A stretch of 64,000 bases of DNA from Roseivivax sp. GX 12232 (GTDB lineage: Bacteria > Pseudomonadota > Alphaproteobacteria > Rhodobacterales > Rhodobacteraceae): assembly GCF_021272185.1 (NCBI RefSeq), contig NZ_JAJSEC010000011.1, positions 1-64,000 on the forward strand, in the 5' to 3' direction. Positions 60,899-64,000 of this stretch are shown in pieces. Below the pieces are notes generated by a model, which ran no database searches, was not told the DNA's origin, and saw only the letters and a list, made by a program, of their open reading frames with translations. The position numbers and the translations under genes were made by a program. The stretch's first letter is position 1. Every line of letters starts with the position of its first letter.

Positions 60899-62838
60899 GC
60901 GCGGCTCTGCCACGCCCGGAGGCGCTCTTCGCGTTCGGCGGCCATGCGGTCCTGCTGTTCGCGGATCCGGTCGCGGTCCTTGGTGGGATAGGCGTCGAGC
61001 GGCGGGTCGCCTCCGAAAAGCGCCTGCAGCGTCACGTCGCGGGCGATGGGCGCGGCCGCCGCCGAGCCGCCGCCGCCGTGTTCGACCACCACCGCCACGG
61101 CGATGCGCGGCGCCTCGTAGGGGGCGAAATTCACGAAGAGCGCGTGGTCGCGCCGGTTCCAGGGCAGGTCCTCGTTGCGGGTCACGCCGCGCGCGCGTTC
61201 GGCGGCGGTGATGTTGCGCACCTGGCTGGTGCCGGTCTTGCCGGCCATGCGCATGGCGTCGTCGATGATCCGCGAGCCGTAGGCGGTGCCCCGGCGGTTG
61301 TTGGAGACCGCGAACATCGCCTCGCGGATCCGCTGCAGGTGGGTCTCGTTGAAGCCCATGGGCGCGCCGGGGCGGCCCGGGGCCTCGATGCCGTCGATGG
61401 ATTTCACCAGCCGCGGCGAGATCGACCGCCCGGTCGCCAGCCGCGCCGCCATGACCGCCTGCTGCAGCGGCGAGGACAGGACGAAGCCCTGGCCGATCGA
61501 GGCGTTCACCGTGTCGCCGATCACCCATTCCGCGCCGCGGTTGGCGCGCTTCCAGGCCTTGTCGGGGATGAGCCCGTCGGTCACCGCCGACATCGGGATG
61601 TCATGCACCTCGCCGAGGCCCAGGCGCCGCGCGGTCTCGGCGATCTTCTCGATGCCGACCTTCAGCGCCAGGTCGTAGTAGTAGACGTCGCAGCTTTCGC
61701 GCAGGCTTTGCTCGAAGTTCATGTGGCCGTGGCCGGCGCGCTTCCAGCAGTGGAAGCGACGGCCGCCGACATCGAGGTGGCCCGGGCACCAGACCGTCTC
61801 GGAGGGGCTGACGACGCCCGCGTCCATGGCCGCCAGCGCGGTGACCATCTTGAAGGTCGAACCCGGCGGATAGGCGTCCTGCACGGTCTTCGAGGCCAGG
61901 GGGCGGCGCTCGTTCTCGCGGTAGATGCCGTAGTCGCCGACCGAGATCCCGCGCACGAACTTGTTGGGGTCGTAGGAGGGCGCCGAGGAGATCGCCAGGA
62001 GGTCGCCCTCGGCCAGGTCCATGACCACCACGCTGGCGCTTTCCTCGCCGAGGCGGGCCTGCACGTAGTTCTGCAGCTCGGCGTCGACGGTGAGCTGCAC
62101 GTCGGCCCCGGCCTCGCCCTCGCGGCGGTCGAGCTCGCGCATGACCCGGCCGACGGCGTTGACCTCGACGCGCTTGGCGCCGGCGCGGCCGCGCAGCTCT
62201 TCCTCGTAGTTGCGCTCGACGCCGACCTTGCCGACCTGGAAGCGCGGGATGCGCAGCACCGGCTCGGGGTCCTCGTAGCGCGCCAGGTCGCGGTCGGAGA
62301 CCGGGCCGACATAGCCCACCACATGGGCGAAGGTGCCGTCGTGGGGGTAGACCCGTGAGAGCCCCACCTCGGGGCTGACGCCGGGCAGGGCGGGGGCGTT
62401 GACCGCCACGCGGCTCACCTCTTCCCAGCTCACCCGGTCGGCCACGGTGACCGGCAGGAAGGGCGCTGACCGGGCCATCTCGGCGCGGGCGCGCTCGATC
62501 TCGTCGGGGTCGAGCCGGACGATCCGCCCCAGCGCCTCGAGCGCGGCGTCGACATCCTCGGCCTCCTCCCGAACGATGGTGATCCGATAGGCGGGCTCGT
62601 TGGCGGCGATCACCCGGCCTTCGCGGTCGAAGATCTGCCCGCGGGACGGCGGAATGAGCCGCAGGTTGATGCGGTTCTCCTCGGCCAGGAGCCGGAACTC
62701 GTCGGCCTGGTCGACCTGCATGTAGCGCATCCGAAGCGCCAGGGCGCCCGCGAAGCCCAGTTGCAGGCCCCCCAGGATCAGCCCCCGGCGCGAGATCCGC
62801 GCCCAGCTTTCGGATGTTTCCTTGGCGGTGCGTTTCAT
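60895..62838 (-). CDS. mrdA: Penicillin-binding protein 2
   Basis: 647-aa elongasome transpeptidase. N-terminal anchor (about 18-36), pedestal domain beginning PPSRGQIFDREGRVIAANEP, and transpeptidase motifs Ser327-T-F-Lys330 (YPPGSTFKM), Ser382-C-Asp384 (SCD) and a KTG box in MAGKTGTSQV. It crosslinks lateral-wall peptidoglycan together with RodA. Overlaps both rodA and mreD by 4 bp. The ATG at 62838 is preferred because upstream codons belong to the mreD reading region. Confidence 0.96.
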   Translation of the reverse strand: MKRTAKETSESWARISRRGLILGGLQLGFAGALALRMRYMQVDQADEFRLLAEENRINLRLIPPSRGQIFDREGRVIAANEPAYRITIVREEAEDVDAALEALGRIVRLDPDEIERARAEMARSAPFLPVTVADRVSWEEVSRVAVNAPALPGVSPEVGLSRVYPHDGTFAHVVGYVGPVSDRDLARYEDPEPVLRIPRFQVGKVGVERNYEEELRGRAGAKRVEVNAVGRVMRELDRREGEAGADVQLTVDAELQNYVQARLGEESASVVVMDLAEGDLLAISSAPSYDPNKFVRGISVGDYGIYRENERRPLASKTVQDAYPPGSTFKMVTALAAMDAGVVSPSETVWCPGHLDVGGRRFHCWKRAGHGHMNFEQSLRESCDVYYYDLALKVGIEKIAETARRLGLGEVHDIPMSAVTDGLIPDKAWKRANRGAEWVIGDTVNASIGQGFVLSSPLQQAVMAARLATGRSISPRLVKSIDGIEAPGRPGAPMGFNETHLQRIREAMFAVSNNRRGTAYGSRIIDDAMRMAGKTGTSQVRNITAAERARGVTRNEDLPWNRRDHALFVNFAPYEAPRIAVAVVVEHGGGGSAAAAPIARDVTLQALFGGDPPLDAYPTKDRDRIREQQDRMAAEREERLRAWQSRA

Positions 62839-63371
62839 GCGCCTTGCCCCAGCCTGTCGCCGTCGCCCGGAGCGGCCCGCGCCACGCCGAGGATCCGGCT
62901 CAGCGCCACCACGCCGGGATAGATCAGGATCGAGGCCAGCAGCGAGGACAGGGCCAGCACCCAACCCATGGGCTCGATGATAAGGAGGAGCTTCACCAAT
63001 TGATAGATCAGAACCATGGCCCCGAGGCTCACCGAGACCGAGAGCCATTCGAGCAGGAAGTTGGTCTCGCGCTGGCGCCGCTCGCCGGTTTTCAGGCTCT
63101 CGGCGACCATGACCGTGAGCGCCGCCCAGAGGCCCGGCGGGCGCTGGAAGATCAGATCGACGAGGAGCGCCACCACGGCGATCAGCCAGGCCGGCACGTA
63201 TTCGGGGCGCCGCAGCGCCCAGGCGAAGACCAGCAGCGTGATGAAATCCGGCCCCGCCAGAAGCTGCGGCAGATGCGACAGAGGCAGGAGGTGGAAGAAG
63301 ACCACCAGCCCCGCCAGCAGCACGAAGACGCCGCGCATCATCCAGATCCTGAGGCCGTCGGCGTCGATCAT
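62835..63371 (-). CDS. mreD: Rod shape-determining protein MreD
   Basis: 178-aa inner-membrane protein with about five to six helices (for example GVFVLLAGLVVFFHLLP, PAWLIAVVALLVDLIF, GAMVLIYQLVKLLLII, VLALSSLLASILIYPGVV), typical of alphaproteobacterial MreD, which links MreC to the RodA/PBP2 complex. Sequence conservation in this family is low, so the assignment rests on hydropathy, size and position between mreC and mrdA. Confidence 0.9.
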   Translation of the reverse strand: MIDADGLRIWMMRGVFVLLAGLVVFFHLLPLSHLPQLLAGPDFITLLVFAWALRRPEYVPAWLIAVVALLVDLIFQRPPGLWAALTVMVAESLKTGERRQRETNFLLEWLSVSVSLGAMVLIYQLVKLLLIIEPMGWVLALSSLLASILIYPGVVALSRILGVARAAPGDGDRLGQGA

Positions 63372-64000
63372 TGGGTGACCTCCGGCTCCGGCGCGGGCGG
63401 CCCCTCGAGCGGCATCTCGTCGGGCAGGGGCAGGCGCGGGGCGATCAGCCCGCCCTGTTCCGAGACCCGCCGCGCGCCGTGGTCGCGCAGCACCCGCAGG
63501 AACTCGAGCCGCTCGTAATCCGCCGCGAGCCGCACCCTCAGCCGGCCGTTCGGGTCCTCGGCGACCTGGCCGATCAGGAGGCCCGGCGGGAAGACCTCGC
63601 CGTCGCCCGAGGTCACGATCCGGTCGCCGGGGCGCACCAGGTCGGGGTTCTCAAGGAAGTCGATCGGCGGGGCGGCGGAATTGTCCCCGGCAATGAGCGC
63701 GCGCTGGCCCGAGGGCTGGATCACCGCCGGGATGCGGCTGGTCGCATCGGTCAGGAGCAGCACCCGCGAGGTATTGGCGCCCACGCCCGAGATCCGGCCC
63801 ACCAGACCGATCCCGTCCATGGTCGCCCAGCCGTCGACGATGCCGTCGCGGCTGCCGACGTTGATCAGCACCGACTGCCGGAAGGGCGAGCCCGAATCGG
63901 CCAGAACGACGCCGGTGATATAGGTCAGCTTGGGGTCGAGCTGGACGTTGTTGAGGTCGCGCAGGCGGGCGTTCTCCTGCTCGAGCTGCAGCGCCGCCTC
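63368..64000 (-). CDS. mreC: Rod shape-determining protein MreC (partial, cut by window edge)
   Basis: C-terminal 210 residues of MreC; the N-terminal anchor and much of the coiled coil lie beyond the window. The visible part starts in the coiled coil (EQENARLRDLNN), then LTYITGVVLADSG and VLINVGSRDGIVDGW of the beta domain, and RPGDRIVTSGDGEVFPPGLLIGQV, the MreC signature. A Pro-rich tail (PLEGPPAPEPEVTQ) ends the protein. MreC scaffolds the elongasome in the periplasm. Overlaps mreD by 4 bp; mreB is expected upstream. Confidence 0.94.
   Translation of the reverse strand, partial: EAALQLEQENARLRDLNNVQLDPKLTYITGVVLADSGSPFRQSVLINVGSRDGIVDGWATMDGIGLVGRISGVGANTSRVLLLTDATSRIPAVIQPSGQRALIAGDNSAAPPIDFLENPDLVRPGDRIVTSGDGEVFPPGLLIGQVAEDPNGRLRVRLAADYERLEFLRVLRDHGARRVSEQGGLIAPRLPLPDEMPLEGPPAPEPEVTQ

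Overview
High-GC bacterial chromosome from the Rhodobacterales (Roseobacter/Rhodobacter group) of the alphaproteobacteria. This rests on a class I lysyl-tRNA synthetase, a mutY-dciA-dsbA block, a mrdA-rodA-mreD-mreC block, an alphaproteobacterial LexA box (GAAC-N7-GAAC), an Irr-type iron box, a full CtrA box and an FnrL-type box, all seen directly. No tRNA, rRNA, CRISPR, integrase or transposase gene was found.

Layout. 1-3.7 kb: mutY divergent from dciA, a DsbA-like protein and a CaiB/BaiF CoA-transferase. 3.7-6.7 kb: an SOS-boxed orphan imuB between copies of a 169-bp repeat. 6.7-19.5 kb: I78 lipoprotein, glutathione-dependent formaldehyde dehydrogenase, cytochrome c', GNAT, NYN protein, a TetR repressor with three matching operators and a 50-aa exported peptide, Irr-boxed mbfA, an iodotyrosine-deiodinase-like flavoprotein, AEC transporter, S-formylglutathione hydrolase, and a tightly coupled run of small-molecule enzymes ending in an alpha/beta hydrolase that meets an MFS gene. 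19-29 kb: TerB-like protein and lysK divergent from an FNR-like box, a beta-helix protein, a CtrA-boxed outer-membrane protein, parA-like gene and zapE. 29-38 kb: a probable small RNA with promoter and terminator, folC-accD, a CAAX-type protease, a fatty acid desaturase, a HAD phosphatase and ilvD.

39.3-58.8 kb is the most interesting part: two LuxR-type regulators followed by about 17 kb of collinear genes that form a rearranged alginate-type exopolysaccharide locus. It encodes GDP-mannuronate supply (AlgD, AlgA), polymerisation (Alg8, Alg44), a periplasmic beta-helix AlgG-like protein, the O-acetylation set (AlgI, AlgJ, AlgX, AlgF), a giant AlgK-like repeat scaffold, an AlgL-like lyase and a second lyase-like protein. 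Several parts differ from the Pseudomonas system at key residues: no phosphomannose isomerase motif in AlgA, no c-di-GMP arginine motif in Alg44, no DPHD motif in AlgG, NNL instead of NNH in AlgL, and no AlgE porin. The block is bracketed by direct copies of a second repeat family.

58.8-64 kb, all minus strand: ghrA-type reductase, then rodA, mrdA, mreD and a window-truncated mreC for rod-shape peptidoglycan synthesis.

Two dispersed repeat families occupy nearly all large intergenic gaps. Family 1 (169 bp, 9 complete copies plus fragments) has 18-bp perfect terminal inverted repeats and is confined to the first 35.2 kb. Family 2 (about 100 bp, 3 copies) occurs only around the polysaccharide locus.
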